From: Listeria_A hofi
Lineage (GTDB): Bacteria > Bacillota > Bacilli > Lactobacillales > Listeriaceae
Direction of reading: 5' to 3'
DNA: 44,486 bases
Assembly (NCBI RefSeq): GCF_963575615.1
Contig: NZ_CAUYTL010000029.1
Location: forward strand, 1 to 44,486
Shown here: one piece after another, positions 22,512-31,088 of the stretch
Layout of the letters: the number at the start of each line of letters is the position of its first letter
How positions within the stretch are numbered: the stretch's first letter is position 1
Position numbers and translations under genes: made by a program
Notes under the pieces: model-generated
Told to the model about the DNA's origin: nothing
Seen by the model: only the letters and a program-made list of their open reading frames with translations
Databases searched by the model: none

Positions 22512-24650
22512 TTAGTTGCCAAACGAATCAAGAATATTGTTAAATCCATCCGCAATCTGACCACCAATTTCTCTCGCTTTCTCAGCGCCTTTTTTGATGG
22601 TTTCGCCAGCACCTTTCGCCGAATCCTTAATAGATCCCCAGAAATCACCCGCTTGCTCAGATACAGCATTCTCCTTATTCTTTTCTTCTGTTTTCACCGA
22701 TGCGCTCTTTGTTCCAAAATCAACAGGTTTTTGATACTTCAACCCGCTCTTCATCACATAGTGCGCAAGCGATGCCACACCATCAGAACTTGTCGTCTTC
22801 AAATAGTGAGCTTCGTCTGTTTTATCAAAGCCTATCCAGACAGAGCCGACTAAATTTGGTGTATAACCAACGAACCACTGATCCTTCGTGCCATCCGTCG
22901 TAAATGGTACTTGTGTCGAGCCCGTTTTACCAGCCATTTCATAGCCAGAAACGCCAGCATTTTCACCAGTACCACCATTATTAATGACATCAATTAGCAT
23001 CGAAGTCATGTCTGTCGAAACTTTCTTAGAAATAATTTGTTTCGTTGATGCCTCGTTCTCATACACTACTTTCCCTGTGGGATCAACAATTTTACGAATA
23101 ATGTGAGATTCTGGTTTTGCGCCATCATTGGCAAATGTTGCATACGCTGTCGCTAATTCCACTGGTGATACACCTTTATTTAAGCCACCAAGCGTTAAAC
23201 CAAGGTATTCATCTTCTTTCGTCAACTGAATCCCAAAGCGTTTCACCGAATCAACACCTTTTTGTAGGCCAATTTTATCAAGAAGCCATACAGCTGGCGC
23301 GTTAATCGACTTCGCCACTGCTGTGTACATTGGAACTTCACCGCGATAAACACCACCCACATTAGTCGGCGTATATTTACCATAAGTCGTCTTCTCATCC
23401 TGCAACATGTCATCTACTTTCCAACCTTCTTCAAGCGCCGGAACATAGGTCGCAAGGGGTTTCATTGTTGAACCTGGCTGAGCTTTCATCTGTGTGGCAC
23501 GGTTAAATCCACGGAAAACATGTTTGCCACGACCACCAACAAGTGCACGAACTCCGCCACTCTCTGGATCCATCAGGACAGCTCCGCCTTGTACAAGGGT
23601 GCCATCCGCCGAGTTTGACGGGAATAAACTATCATTTTCAAACGTGCTTTCGAGTGCCGCTTGATAATTCTGATCGAGCTCTGTATAGATTTGATAGCCT
23701 TTTTTCATGATATCATCTTGCGTTAGGTCGGTTTCTTTCAAAGCTTCATTAATGACAGCATCGGTATACCATGGGTAGTGATAATTATCTGGATCCTTCG
23801 ATTTATCCGTCAATACTAGCTTAGTCGCCTGATATTCTTTCATTTGTTCCTTCGTAATCTTACCATTTGTGTACATCGCACCTAGCACGATATTGCGTCT
23901 ATTTATTGCCTTATCTGCGTGCGTATACGGATCATAGGCAGACGGCGCTTGCAAAAGTCCAGCAATTGTCGCAGCCTGTGGAATCGTTAATTCAGAAGCA
24001 CTCGTTCCAAAATATTTCAGCGCAGCATTTTCCACACCCCACTCATTATTGCCAAAGTAGGACGTATTCAAGTACATCTCTAAAATTTCATCCTTCGTAT
24101 ACGTCTTTTCGATTTCGCGTGCCATAAATAGCTCTTTCGCTTTTCGCGTAAAAGTCTGATCCTGCGTCAAGAGCGCATTTTTTGCTACTTGCTGGGTAAT
24201 TGTACTGCCACCACCCGTAATGTTTCCTGTCGTGGCAAGTCCCCAAACAGATCGGAAAATCCCCTTTATATCGAAACCGCCATGTTCATAAAATCGTTTA
24301 TCTTCAATTGAAATAACAGCATTTTGTAGATTCGGTGACATGTCTTTGATGCTAATAAATGTAGCATCCGACGCAGAGAGTTCACCCGCTTTGTCATTAT
24401 CCTTATCATAAATAACTGTCGTCGTTTCAAGTCCCTTTTTTAAAGCATCGATGTCGGCTGACTTGGCCACAATGACCAGCGATACAATAAAAATCAGTAT
24501 ACATGTCAAACCAATAAGTGTTATAAATTTCCCGATATGCTTATTTTTCCAAAAACGGCGGAATTTACGCCAACCGATCCCCAACCACTTCTTTAGAAAG
24601 AGCAAGAAGCTTTTTAAATAGGTCAAGATAGTTTTGTTCTCATTATTCAC
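22512..24650 (-). CDS. pbpA2: Class A penicillin-binding protein (bifunctional transglycosylase/transpeptidase)
   Basis: A 712-residue membrane-anchored peptidoglycan synthase. It has a basic cytoplasmic N-terminus, one membrane helix (about 41-62), a GT51 glycosyltransferase domain with catalytic Glu116 in SIEDKRFYEHGGFD and GGGSTITQQ, and a transpeptidase domain with Ser394-x-x-Lys397 (GSTMKP), Ser448-Ile-Asn450 and Lys575-Thr-Gly. The C-terminal tail (about 650-712) is low-complexity with amphipathic repeats. The start is GTG 24650 after GGAG. The position next to the ArsC-like gene matches the Listeria gene I know as pbpA2; the symbol rests on that synteny. Confidence 0.92.
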   Translation of the reverse strand: MNNENKTILTYLKSFLLFLKKWLGIGWRKFRRFWKNKHIGKFITLIGLTCILIFIVSLVIVAKSADIDALKKGLETTTVIYDKDNDKAGELSASDATFISIKDMSPNLQNAVISIEDKRFYEHGGFDIKGIFRSVWGLATTGNITGGGSTITQQVAKNALLTQDQTFTRKAKELFMAREIEKTYTKDEILEMYLNTSYFGNNEWGVENAALKYFGTSASELTIPQAATIAGLLQAPSAYDPYTHADKAINRRNIVLGAMYTNGKITKEQMKEYQATKLVLTDKSKDPDNYHYPWYTDAVINEALKETDLTQDDIMKKGYQIYTELDQNYQAALESTFENDSLFPSNSADGTLVQGGAVLMDPESGGVRALVGGRGKHVFRGFNRATQMKAQPGSTMKPLATYVPALEEGWKVDDMLQDEKTTYGKYTPTNVGGVYRGEVPMYTAVAKSINAPAVWLLDKIGLQKGVDSVKRFGIQLTKEDEYLGLTLGGLNKGVSPVELATAYATFANDGAKPESHIIRKIVDPTGKVVYENEASTKQIISKKVSTDMTSMLIDVINNGGTGENAGVSGYEMAGKTGSTQVPFTTDGTKDQWFVGYTPNLVGSVWIGFDKTDEAHYLKTTSSDGVASLAHYVMKSGLKYQKPVDFGTKSASVKTEEKNKENAVSEQAGDFWGSIKDSAKGAGETIKKGAEKAREIGGQIADGFNNILDSFGN

Positions 24651-25005
24651 GCATATCTCCTAGCTTTCTACATTAGTTTTGTTAGTTAAACTCAGCTGTA
24701 TACGTCCATTTTACGGCAAAAGACCGAATCACGCCACCAACTTTAGACCGATTTCCACAACCTCATTCTAATTATACACAATTTCGTAACAATATTTACG
24801 CTTTTTTTATTTTATTTTCGAAATGAGGTTTTTGTCTTTTCATACGGGGTATTTACCTACTGTTAACGGGAAAGGCCAAACGAATGAATCGTATATATCA
24901 TCACGTCTTCCATAAAAGGCGTTATTACCTGCTTTCATTTAGACCTAGTTGAAATAACGCACATTCGCATTTTTTCAGTCTAAAGAGCAAGAAAGGATTT
25001 GGAGC
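24651..25005. other. Divergent spacer between the PBP and the ArsC-like gene
   Basis: These 355 bp are AT-rich. They carry a SigB-type promoter reading right (24828-24852). In the resulting leader there is an inverted repeat, GCGTTATT (24919-24926) with AATAACGC (24953-24960), around a 26-nt loop. I see no convincing promoter for the PBP gene and no open frame worth calling. Confidence 0.6.
24828..24852 (+). promoter_or_regulatory. SigB-type general stress promoter
   Basis: GTTT (24828-24831), a 15-nt spacer and GGGTAT (24847-24852) match the Listeria SigB consensus GTTT-N13-17-GGGWAT exactly. It lies about 150 nt upstream of the ArsC-like gene, whose Listeria counterpart (lmo2230) is, to my knowledge, a strong SigB-dependent gene. 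Confidence 0.7.
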
Positions 25006-25425
25006 ATGAAGAAGAAACTTATTTACTTCCTATCACAAAGACACATTCGCAGTTCCATGGCAGAAGCTTGGGCCTCCAAACTCGCCATCAGCAATGCTCA
25101 ATTTATTAGTGGCTCTTGGTGTCACACACAGACATCGCCATTTGTCGCAGATGCCCTTCTAGAGTATGCCATGGAACCACCTGCAACAATGCCCGTAACT
25201 CCTAGCCAAAAATTATTAAACGAGGCTGACTTAATTGTCACAATCTACGACTCCGCCACTGAACTTGCCCCAGGATTTCCAGAAGAACTGAGCGATAAAA
25301 TTGTTTACTGGGACATCAAAGACCCGGAACTAAGCCCAGATGCGCCTGTGAAATGGGCATATTACCAGGAGGTATGCGACAGTATCGCGGCATCCGTTAA
25401 AGGTTTAGAGAAATCATTGCTATAA
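25006..25425 (+). CDS. ArsC-like (LMW phosphatase fold) protein without catalytic Cys
   Basis: A 139-residue protein of the low-molecular-weight phosphatase/arsenate reductase fold: an N-terminal strand plus P-loop region (KLIYFLSQRHIRSSMAEAWA), a middle aspartate region (NEADLIVTIYDSA) and a C-terminal WDIKDPE segment like the DPD/DP motif of ArsC. Active members have CX5R in the P-loop with MAE after it; here the loop is shortened and Leu-Ser stand where the Cys belongs, so normal phosphatase or arsenate reductase chemistry is unlikely. Expression is probably SigB-controlled. It ends at its own terminator. Confidence 0.82.
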   Translation: MKKKLIYFLSQRHIRSSMAEAWASKLAISNAQFISGSWCHTQTSPFVADALLEYAMEPPATMPVTPSQKLLNEADLIVTIYDSATELAPGFPEELSDKIVYWDIKDPELSPDAPVKWAYYQEVCDSIAASVKGLEKSLL

Positions 25426-25433
25426 ATTGCTAA

Positions 25434-25478
25434 TCTCACTAGCCACCGTATTCTGATACGCTTGCTAGCGGGATTTTT
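25434..25478 (+). terminator. Intrinsic terminator after the ArsC-like gene
   Basis: CTAGC (25439-25443) pairs with GCTAG (25464-25468), with GTAT/ATAC pairing inside, followed by GGGATTTTT. It separates the stress gene from the downstream exporter gene. Confidence 0.65.
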
Positions 25479-25512
25479 ATTATCCAACGTAAATGAAAGG
25501 AAGAGGTGAAAT

Positions 25513-26400
25513 ATGATGGATAATTATGAGGATCTAAAAAAAGGCGAACGGGGCGCATGGCTTAGTATCATTGTTTACATTTTCTTGGCAACACTCAAAA
25601 TTGTCACTGGGTTTCTAGGTCATTCTGACGCACTACAAGCCGACGGACTAAATAATACAACCGATATCATCGCCTCTGTGGCCTTGCTTATCGGTCTAAA
25701 AATTTCGCGTATCCCGCCAGATGAAGATCATCTATACGGTCACCGACGCACAGAAACGATTAGTTCCTTAATTGCTTCCTTCATTATGTTTCTCGTTGGC
25801 ATCCAAGTTATATGGCAGGCATTTCTCGCATTCATTCATCAAGAATTCGCCACTCCCTCTTCTCTCACAGCAATTGTGGCTCTATTTTCAGGCATTGTCA
25901 TGTATATCGTATACTTAATTAACAGTAAACTCGCGAAAAAAATAGATAGTTTAGCCGTCAAAGCAGCAGCCTACGATAATCGTTCAGATGCGTATGTCAG
26001 TTTTGGAACATGTATCGGTATAACTGGTGCCATAATTGGGATTACATGGCTAGATAATATCACTGCATTTCTCGTAGGCGTACTCATCATCTACACCGCA
26101 TGGAAAATATTTTATGATGCGGCACACACGCTCACCGATGGCTTTGATATTGGTAAAATCGAGTCCATCCATACTATCATCGCGAACGTCTCTCAAGTCC
26201 ACCAAGTTTTAGATATTAAAGCACGCATGAATGGCAATAGAATCTGGATTGACGCAACGATTTCTGTCAAAGCTGATCTAAGCGTTGCCGAAAGCCATAC
26301 TATCACAGAAAAAATTGAAACCGCAATCCGAGAAACCTATCCAAACGCTTACACACTCGTTCATATCGAGCCTTATTTCGATAACCATATAAGTAAATAA
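25513..26400 (+). CDS. mneS: CDF-family manganese exporter (MneS/YeaB type)
   Basis: A 295-residue cation diffusion facilitator with six membrane helices and a C-terminal cytoplasmic ferredoxin-like domain (about 210-290, HQVLDIKARMNGNRIWIDATI, HIEPYF). It resembles Bacillus YeaB/MneS from end to end. The transport site is Asn47xxxAsp51 in helix 2 (LNNTTD) and AspxxxAsp in helix 5 (DNRSD), the N-D-D-D set of Mn2+ exporters rather than the His-containing zinc site. The start has GGAAGAGGTG upstream. No manganese riboswitch is visible in the 87-bp spacer before it. Confidence 0.88.
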   Translation: MMDNYEDLKKGERGAWLSIIVYIFLATLKIVTGFLGHSDALQADGLNNTTDIIASVALLIGLKISRIPPDEDHLYGHRRTETISSLIASFIMFLVGIQVIWQAFLAFIHQEFATPSSLTAIVALFSGIVMYIVYLINSKLAKKIDSLAVKAAAYDNRSDAYVSFGTCIGITGAIIGITWLDNITAFLVGVLIIYTAWKIFYDAAHTLTDGFDIGKIESIHTIIANVSQVHQVLDIKARMNGNRIWIDATISVKADLSVAESHTITEKIETAIRETYPNAYTLVHIEPYFDNHISK

Positions 26401-26455
26401 ACTGTAAAAATTTAGAGTAAATATAAGTTCTTGTTCGCTTGTTTTATTCTCACAT

Positions 26456-26483
26456 TTGACTTATAATCTAGATTAAGTATACT
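26456..26483 (+). promoter_or_regulatory. Sigma-A promoter for the CNNM/CorC gene
   Basis: TTGACT (26456-26461), a 16-bp spacer and TATACT (26478-26483). Transcription from here would give a leader of about 190 nt before the start codon. Confidence 0.65.
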
Positions 26484-26490
26484 CGTTGGG

Positions 26491-26681
26491 AGGGAAAAAC
26501 ACGTTGGGGCAGATAAACTAAAAATATATACAAAACGAAACAATCATATAAATCGTTGCTGTCTCGTGTTTCCTTGCTGAATGGATAAACCTTCCTGGAT
26601 AAACACAAACACAGCACAAAAACTTTAGAACCCATAGGAGGTGTTCGCCATTTCTGGTGCTTTATCAGGAATGGCCATTCA
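26491..26681 (+). promoter_or_regulatory. Structured 5' leader of the CNNM/CorC gene
   Basis: The leader can fold into nested helices: P1 AAACACG (26497-26503) with CGTGTTT (26565-26571) continued by AGGG/CCTT; P2 GGCAG (26508-26512) with CTGTC (26559-26563); P3 AACGA (26534-26538) with TCGTT (26553-26557). TGGATAAAC then occurs twice (26582-26590, 26596-26604). A full AGGAGGTG (26636-26643) is followed by a 10-bp hairpin (26647-26656 with 26666-26675) before the TTG start. It does not match the M-box or the yybP-ykoY motif as I know them. Possible riboswitch or translational control element. Confidence 0.5.
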
Positions 26682-28004
26682 TTGATATTAACCACTAAAT
26701 TTTTAATTATTGCTTTACTAATTGCAATTTCAGCATTTTTTGTCGCAACCGAGTTCGCCATCGTAAAAATGCGCCCAAGCCGTTTGGACCAACTGATTTC
26801 AGAAGGTAACAAGCGCGCGAATTTAGCAAAACATATATACGCACATATGAACGCATATCTCTCTGCCTGTCAATTAGGTATTACGATTAGCTCTCTTGGA
26901 CTTGGTTGGTTAGGGGAATCAACAGTGGAGGCAGCTTTACATCCACTTTTTGTGATGTTTGAATTGCCAAGCTCTGTAACGTCTGTACTTTCTTTTACCA
27001 TTGCATTTATCCTAATTACCTTCTTACATGTGGTTGTTGGAGAACTCGTTCCAAAAACATTAGCTATCGACAAAACAGAAGCTGTCGCACTTGCTGTTGC
27101 GCGCCCGCTCCATATCTTTTATAAAGTTATGTTCCCATTCATCTGGCTTTTAAATGAATCAGCAGTAGTTATCGCGAAGATGTTCGGATTAGAACCAGCT
27201 ACAGATCATGAAATCGCCCATACAGAAGAAGAGCTACGAATTATCGTCGGTGAAAGTTACAAGAGTGGTGAAATCAACCAATCTGAATTTAGCTATGTTA
27301 ATAAGATTTTCGATTTTGATGAACGAATGGCGAAAGAAATTATGATTCCACGTACAGAAATTGTTACTGTGGATACTGGTGGCACGATTGCCGATTTATC
27401 TGACATCATGAAATACGAACGCTACACACGCTATCCAGTTATTGAAGGCGACAAAGACCACATTATTGGTGTACTAAACTTGAAAGAAATTCTTTCGGCA
27501 TATGTCGAAAATGGCTCTGATTCGGCATTCAGCATTGATCCTTATGTTAAACCAATTATACGTGTGATTGAAACGATTCCAATTAAAGAATTACTCATCC
27601 GAATGCAGCGCGAACGTTCGCATATCGCGATTCTGTTAGATGAATATGGCGGAACATCTGGACTCGTAACAGTTGAAGATATTGTCGAAGAAATCGTTGG
27701 TGACATTCGTGATGAATTCGACGCTGATGAAATTCCCGAAATCCGTAAAATTAAAGACGGCCACTTCATTATTGATGCTAAGGTGCTGATTGACCAAGTT
27801 AACAACATGCTTGGCACAGATATCGAAGAAGAAGAGGTCGATACAATCGGCGGCTGGTTCCTGACACATAATTACGAAGTTGAAATTGGCGATGAGATCG
27901 AAAATAACGGCTATACTTTCCGCGTGAAAGAGGCTGAACCACATCACATTTCCTATATCGAAGTTTTCAAAAAAGACAAGCATCAAGAAACACCTGAAGC
28001 ATAA
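26682..28004 (+). CDS. CNNM/CorC-type transporter (DUF21, CBS pair, CorC_HlyC)
   Basis: A 440-residue membrane protein of the hemolysin C/CorC (UPF0053) family, linked to Mg2+ or other cation export. Order of domains: DUF21 membrane domain (about 1-190, AFFVATEFAIVKMRPSRLDQL, LGWLGE, VVGELVPKTLAI), two CBS domains (about 205-330, IMIPRTEIVTVD, HIAILLDEYGGTSGLVT) and a C-terminal CorC_HlyC domain (about 350-435, DTIGGWFLTH). The start is a TTG at 26682; the only strong ribosome site lies 38 nt upstream, with a hairpin between. An AGGA 11 nt upstream is the alternative site. It ends at a perfect terminator. Confidence 0.9.
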   Translation: MILTTKFLIIALLIAISAFFVATEFAIVKMRPSRLDQLISEGNKRANLAKHIYAHMNAYLSACQLGITISSLGLGWLGESTVEAALHPLFVMFELPSSVTSVLSFTIAFILITFLHVVVGELVPKTLAIDKTEAVALAVARPLHIFYKVMFPFIWLLNESAVVIAKMFGLEPATDHEIAHTEEELRIIVGESYKSGEINQSEFSYVNKIFDFDERMAKEIMIPRTEIVTVDTGGTIADLSDIMKYERYTRYPVIEGDKDHIIGVLNLKEILSAYVENGSDSAFSIDPYVKPIIRVIETIPIKELLIRMQRERSHIAILLDEYGGTSGLVTVEDIVEEIVGDIRDEFDADEIPEIRKIKDGHFIIDAKVLIDQVNNMLGTDIEEEEVDTIGGWFLTHNYEVEIGDEIENNGYTFRVKEAEPHHISYIEVFKKDKHQETPEA

Positions 28005-28045
28005 GAAAATCCCGAAATCCAGCCTAAACGGATTTCGGGATTTTC
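28005..28045. terminator. Bidirectional terminator
   Basis: A perfect 16-bp stem (28005-28020 with 28030-28045, 9-nt loop) lies between the converging CNNM gene and the minus-strand VOC gene, with a T-rich flank on the right (TAATTTTTT). Its right arm touches the VOC stop codon. Confidence 0.88.
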
Positions 28046-28431
28046 TAATTTTTTGCGACCAGCTCTACTTTCATCCGATCCGGTCCCTCTACAAAAACAG
28101 CATAATAATCTGGCCCACCTGCAAAAGGATGGCGGTCTTCATAGAGAACAGGAACTTCTTGCGCACGAAAACGCTCCGTCCAAATATCCACATCCGCACG
28201 CGTCTCTACATGAAACGCTAAATGATTTAATCCAGTTTGGCCGCGGTGATACCCTGCATCAAGAAAACGTGCCTCGGTTTGCACAAACACTAAGTACGTC
28301 TCACCATATATCCAACTAACGCCTTTTTCCCACTCCGAATAAAGCGAATAGCCTAAGCACCCCAACAAATCATCCCAAAACAGCCGAGCCTCTTTCAAAT
28401 TTGAAACATTTACTTCCACATGATGCAACAT
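28045..28431 (-). CDS. VOC-family (glyoxalase-like) protein
   Basis: A 128-residue single-module VOC protein. Metal-site features are clear: His in LHHVEVNVSN at the start, His in LNHLAFHVE in the middle, and Glu in MKVELVAKN at the end. FAGGPDYYAVFVEGPDRMK is typical of the lactoylglutathione lyase-like/fosfomycin-resistance-like members, but the substrate is not known. It is last in a three-gene minus-strand group with AlkD-like and aldo-keto reductase genes (11- and 14-nt gaps), which suggests a shared transcript for damage or reactive-aldehyde responses. Confidence 0.85.
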   Translation of the reverse strand: MLHHVEVNVSNLKEARLFWDDLLGCLGYSLYSEWEKGVSWIYGETYLVFVQTEARFLDAGYHRGQTGLNHLAFHVETRADVDIWTERFRAQEVPVLYEDRHPFAGGPDYYAVFVEGPDRMKVELVAKN

Positions 28432-28442
28432 CTGCTCTCCCC

Positions 28443-29102
28443 CTAAAAATGCTTTAACGCTTCTCTCCGACTGAGCGGTGCCAAATCATTTGACTCCACA
28501 AAATCCAGAACCTTTTCCGCATCAAATTTCGCGTATTGACGCAACGCCCAGCCAATCGCCTTTTGAATAAAAAACTCATCTGAATCCAGCCATTTCTCAC
28601 AATTCGCAAATAGCAGTGTCGCATCCGTTTTTTCCTTATACTTTAACTGAAATAAAATCGCCGTTCGCGCCAACCAAATATCGTCACCATCAATCCATTT
28701 CGCATTATACACAGGAATCAATTCCGGGTACATCGCGAAATGACCACCGACAAGCGTACTTGCCAATAAATCCACCGTATCCCACCAAGACTCCGTTTGA
28801 ATCAGCCTTTCATAAAAATCCACTGCGTCAGACGATTGCTTCTTCACACTTTTCGTCAAAATATCAATCGCCATGTAATAAAATTCTCGTTCTTCTTGCT
28901 CATATAACATCTCGGCAACAGAAATGGCATCCCGTGGCTTCCCGTGCTCCGCTACAAAATCACGATACAGCACACGTCGCTTAGGACTTCGCAAGCCAAG
29001 AAAAACAAACTGATTTCGCATATACTGCTCCATCGCCTGCTTCTCCTCTGAATCCACATGTTCCCTCATATACATAACCAATCGCTTCGTATAATTATCC
29101 AT
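28443..29102 (-). CDS. AlkD-like DNA alkylation repair protein
   Basis: A 219-residue all-helical HEAT-repeat protein of the AlkD DNA glycosylase family (Pfam DNA_alkylation), which removes alkylated bases such as 3- and 7-methyl purines. Family features: FLGLRSPKRR near the N-terminus, REFYYMAIDIL, the ESWWDTVDLLAS segment whose Trp-Asp residues line the DNA site, and FIQKAIGWALRQYAKFD. It lies 14 nt after the aldo-keto reductase gene and 11 nt before the VOC gene. Confidence 0.88.
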   Translation of the reverse strand: MDNYTKRLVMYMREHVDSEEKQAMEQYMRNQFVFLGLRSPKRRVLYRDFVAEHGKPRDAISVAEMLYEQEEREFYYMAIDILTKSVKKQSSDAVDFYERLIQTESWWDTVDLLASTLVGGHFAMYPELIPVYNAKWIDGDDIWLARTAILFQLKYKEKTDATLLFANCEKWLDSDEFFIQKAIGWALRQYAKFDAEKVLDFVESNDLAPLSRREALKHF

Positions 29103-29116
29103 CTAGATCTCCTTCT

Positions 29117-29986
29117 TTAAGAAAACATCGCGCGCTCTTTCTCCATACTCGCTATCATGAAATCCATATCATCAGGATCTGGCCCCACACGTTTTCCACT
29201 TTCCAACTGCCCAATCCGCTTCATATCATCTGTATCCAAAGAAAAATCAAACAATTGCGTGTTCTCAAGCGTTCGTTTTGCACTGATTGAGCGCGACATT
29301 GTAATCGTTTCTCGCTCCATATGCCATCGTAAAATCACCTGGTCCACATGAACACCATGTTTTCGCGCAATTTCTCCAATCACCGGGTTTTGAAATAAAG
29401 CACCCTTTGCGAGTGGTGACCAAGCCCCGTGCGCAATTCCCTGTTCTGCCAAATAAACCCGTAACTCATTTTGTGGCAATAGCGGATGCGTTTCCACTTG
29501 ATTAATCGCTGGTTTCACATTAGCCTTCACAGCTAAATTCGCCAAGTGATGCTCTTTAAAATTGGCAACACCAATCGCGCGCACCATTTTTTCCTCATAT
29601 AAACGCTCCATTGCCTGCCACGTCTTTGTATACATTTCCGCTAGCGGCCAATGAATCAGGTACATATCTAAATAATCTACACCAAGATTAGCCAAGGTAT
29701 GCTCAAAAGCAGTCAAAACCTTGTCATAGCCCTGATCCCCATTCCAAATTTTCGAACTAATGAACAGCTCGTCACGCGGTACATCGCTATGACTAATGGC
29801 TTGCCCAACCAACTTCTCATTATTGTAAACCGCGCCTGTATCAAACGACCGGTAACCGAATTCAAGCGCTTTTTCAACCGCACCAGCTACATGTTGCTGC
29901 TCCGTCACTTGAAAAACGCCCATACCAAGATAAGGAATCATCACCCCATTATTCAAACGATAACGTGATTGAAAGGAACTGACCAT
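29117..29986 (-). CDS. Aldo/keto reductase
   Basis: A 289-residue NADPH-dependent (beta/alpha)8 reductase. The catalytic tetrad is visible: Asp in SFDTGAVYNNE, Tyr four residues later, Lys in SSKIWN and His in LIHWPL. The cofactor loop IPKS of typical members is MSRS here. I chose ATG 29986, preceded by GGAGG at 8-nt spacing, over the longer frame from 30004. It heads the three-gene group with AlkD-like and VOC genes. Likely substrates are small reactive aldehydes or ketones, as for Bacillus YtbE/YvgN; the exact substrate is unknown. Confidence 0.9.
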   Translation of the reverse strand: MVSSFQSRYRLNNGVMIPYLGMGVFQVTEQQHVAGAVEKALEFGYRSFDTGAVYNNEKLVGQAISHSDVPRDELFISSKIWNGDQGYDKVLTAFEHTLANLGVDYLDMYLIHWPLAEMYTKTWQAMERLYEEKMVRAIGVANFKEHHLANLAVKANVKPAINQVETHPLLPQNELRVYLAEQGIAHGAWSPLAKGALFQNPVIGEIARKHGVHVDQVILRWHMERETITMSRSISAKRTLENTQLFDFSLDTDDMKRIGQLESGKRVGPDPDDMDFMIASMEKERAMFS

Positions 29987-30455
29987 TGATAAAACCTCCT
30001 GCAATTGTAGTTTAATCGATACTTTCTGCCTTTTCTTTCATTAATTCTTAAAATCAGTATACAGAAAACCACCAACCTTATCCATCAAAACGCAATTTTC
30101 ATGCATAAAAACGATGTGAAAAAAAAAGCAACATTTCCCTAAAAAAACTATCCCTCATCCTCCCAAACAAAAAATATCCTATCACACCAAATAAATCAAC
30201 AAATATCCAAACAACTTAAAAACCCGTCAAATAACAATTGTAACCGATTTCAACTAGTTTCTTCCTATTTCTTTGCAAAAAAAAGATACCTATTGGCTTC
30301 ATCCTATGTTAGTATGAATATGTAGTAAATTTCTATCCTTGTAATGATTTTTTTACGTATATTTTTTGTAAACATCTGCTCACTATACATCAACGAAAAG
30401 TGAGCCCTATTATACTGGGAAAAAATCACACAAAAAAGATCGGGGGAATTAAAAA
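29987..30455. other. Gene-free divergent spacer
   Basis: These 469 bp separate the divergent aldo-keto reductase and phosphate genes. A TATACT -10-like element for the reductase is at 30056-30061 on the minus strand. From about 30132 to 30226 the plus strand is almost free of G and rich in A and C, an unusual composition. The last 200 bp are AT-rich and must hold the phosphate operon promoter, but I could not assign -35/-10 elements with confidence. Confidence 0.5.
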
Positions 30456-31076
30456 ATGGCTTTTAAAAACAAAAAGGACCGTTTTGCATCATTATTACAT
30501 GACATGGCAGTAAACCTACGTGAGGGCGCCAATTACTTCGCTTCTTACAACATCGAAACTGGGGAAGACTTACATACTTTTTCGGAGAAGATGAAGGAAT
30601 ATGAAACGCATGGTGATTCACTAGTTCACAAAATGATTTTAGAACTAAACGATGCCTTCATCACTCCAATCGAGCGCGAAGACATGTTAGAGCTAACAAA
30701 CCGATTAGATGACGTAATGGACGGCTTTGAACAAATTGCCTTCACATTCGAAATCTGTCATATCAAGCGATTTGACGATTACATGCAAAAATTCATCGAT
30801 GCGATTGAAGCAAGCACTGTTGAAATTGAAAAAGCAGTAGATCTCGTTTTCGATAAAAAATTAAAAGACGTACGCACACTAGCTATTAAAATAAAAAACT
30901 ACGAATCCATTTGTGATGAAGTATATCGTGAATCTCTCATTCAATTGTTCCAAAACGAAGAAAACCCAATCCGCCTAATCCGGATGAAAGAAGTGTATGA
31001 GAATTTTGAAGAAATCGCAGACAGTTGTCAGAGTGTAGCCAATACGCTTGAATCAATTGTTATGAAAAACGCGTAA
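30456..31076 (+). CDS. DUF47/PhoU-like phosphate transport accessory protein
   Basis: A 206-residue helical DUF47 protein, a PhoU relative that pairs with PiT permeases. Typical features are the acidic/metal-type helices (FITPIEREDMLELTNRLDDVMDGFE and YENFEEIADSCQSVANTLESIV). It starts 13 nt upstream of the PiT gene in the same direction, and such pairs (Bacillus YkaA-Pit) probably control phosphate flux. RBS GGGGGAA. No membrane segments, so it acts at the inner face of the membrane. Confidence 0.9.
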   Translation: MAFKNKKDRFASLLHDMAVNLREGANYFASYNIETGEDLHTFSEKMKEYETHGDSLVHKMILELNDAFITPIEREDMLELTNRLDDVMDGFEQIAFTFEICHIKRFDDYMQKFIDAIEASTVEIEKAVDLVFDKKLKDVRTLAIKIKNYESICDEVYRESLIQLFQNEENPIRLIRMKEVYENFEEIADSCQSVANTLESIVMKNA

Positions 31077-31088
31077 GGGGCCGGCTAA

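Noticed and set aside
25426..25512. Possible manganese riboswitch before the Mn exporter
   Set aside because: The 87-bp gap is mostly the upstream terminator and contains none of the conserved yybP-ykoY segments.
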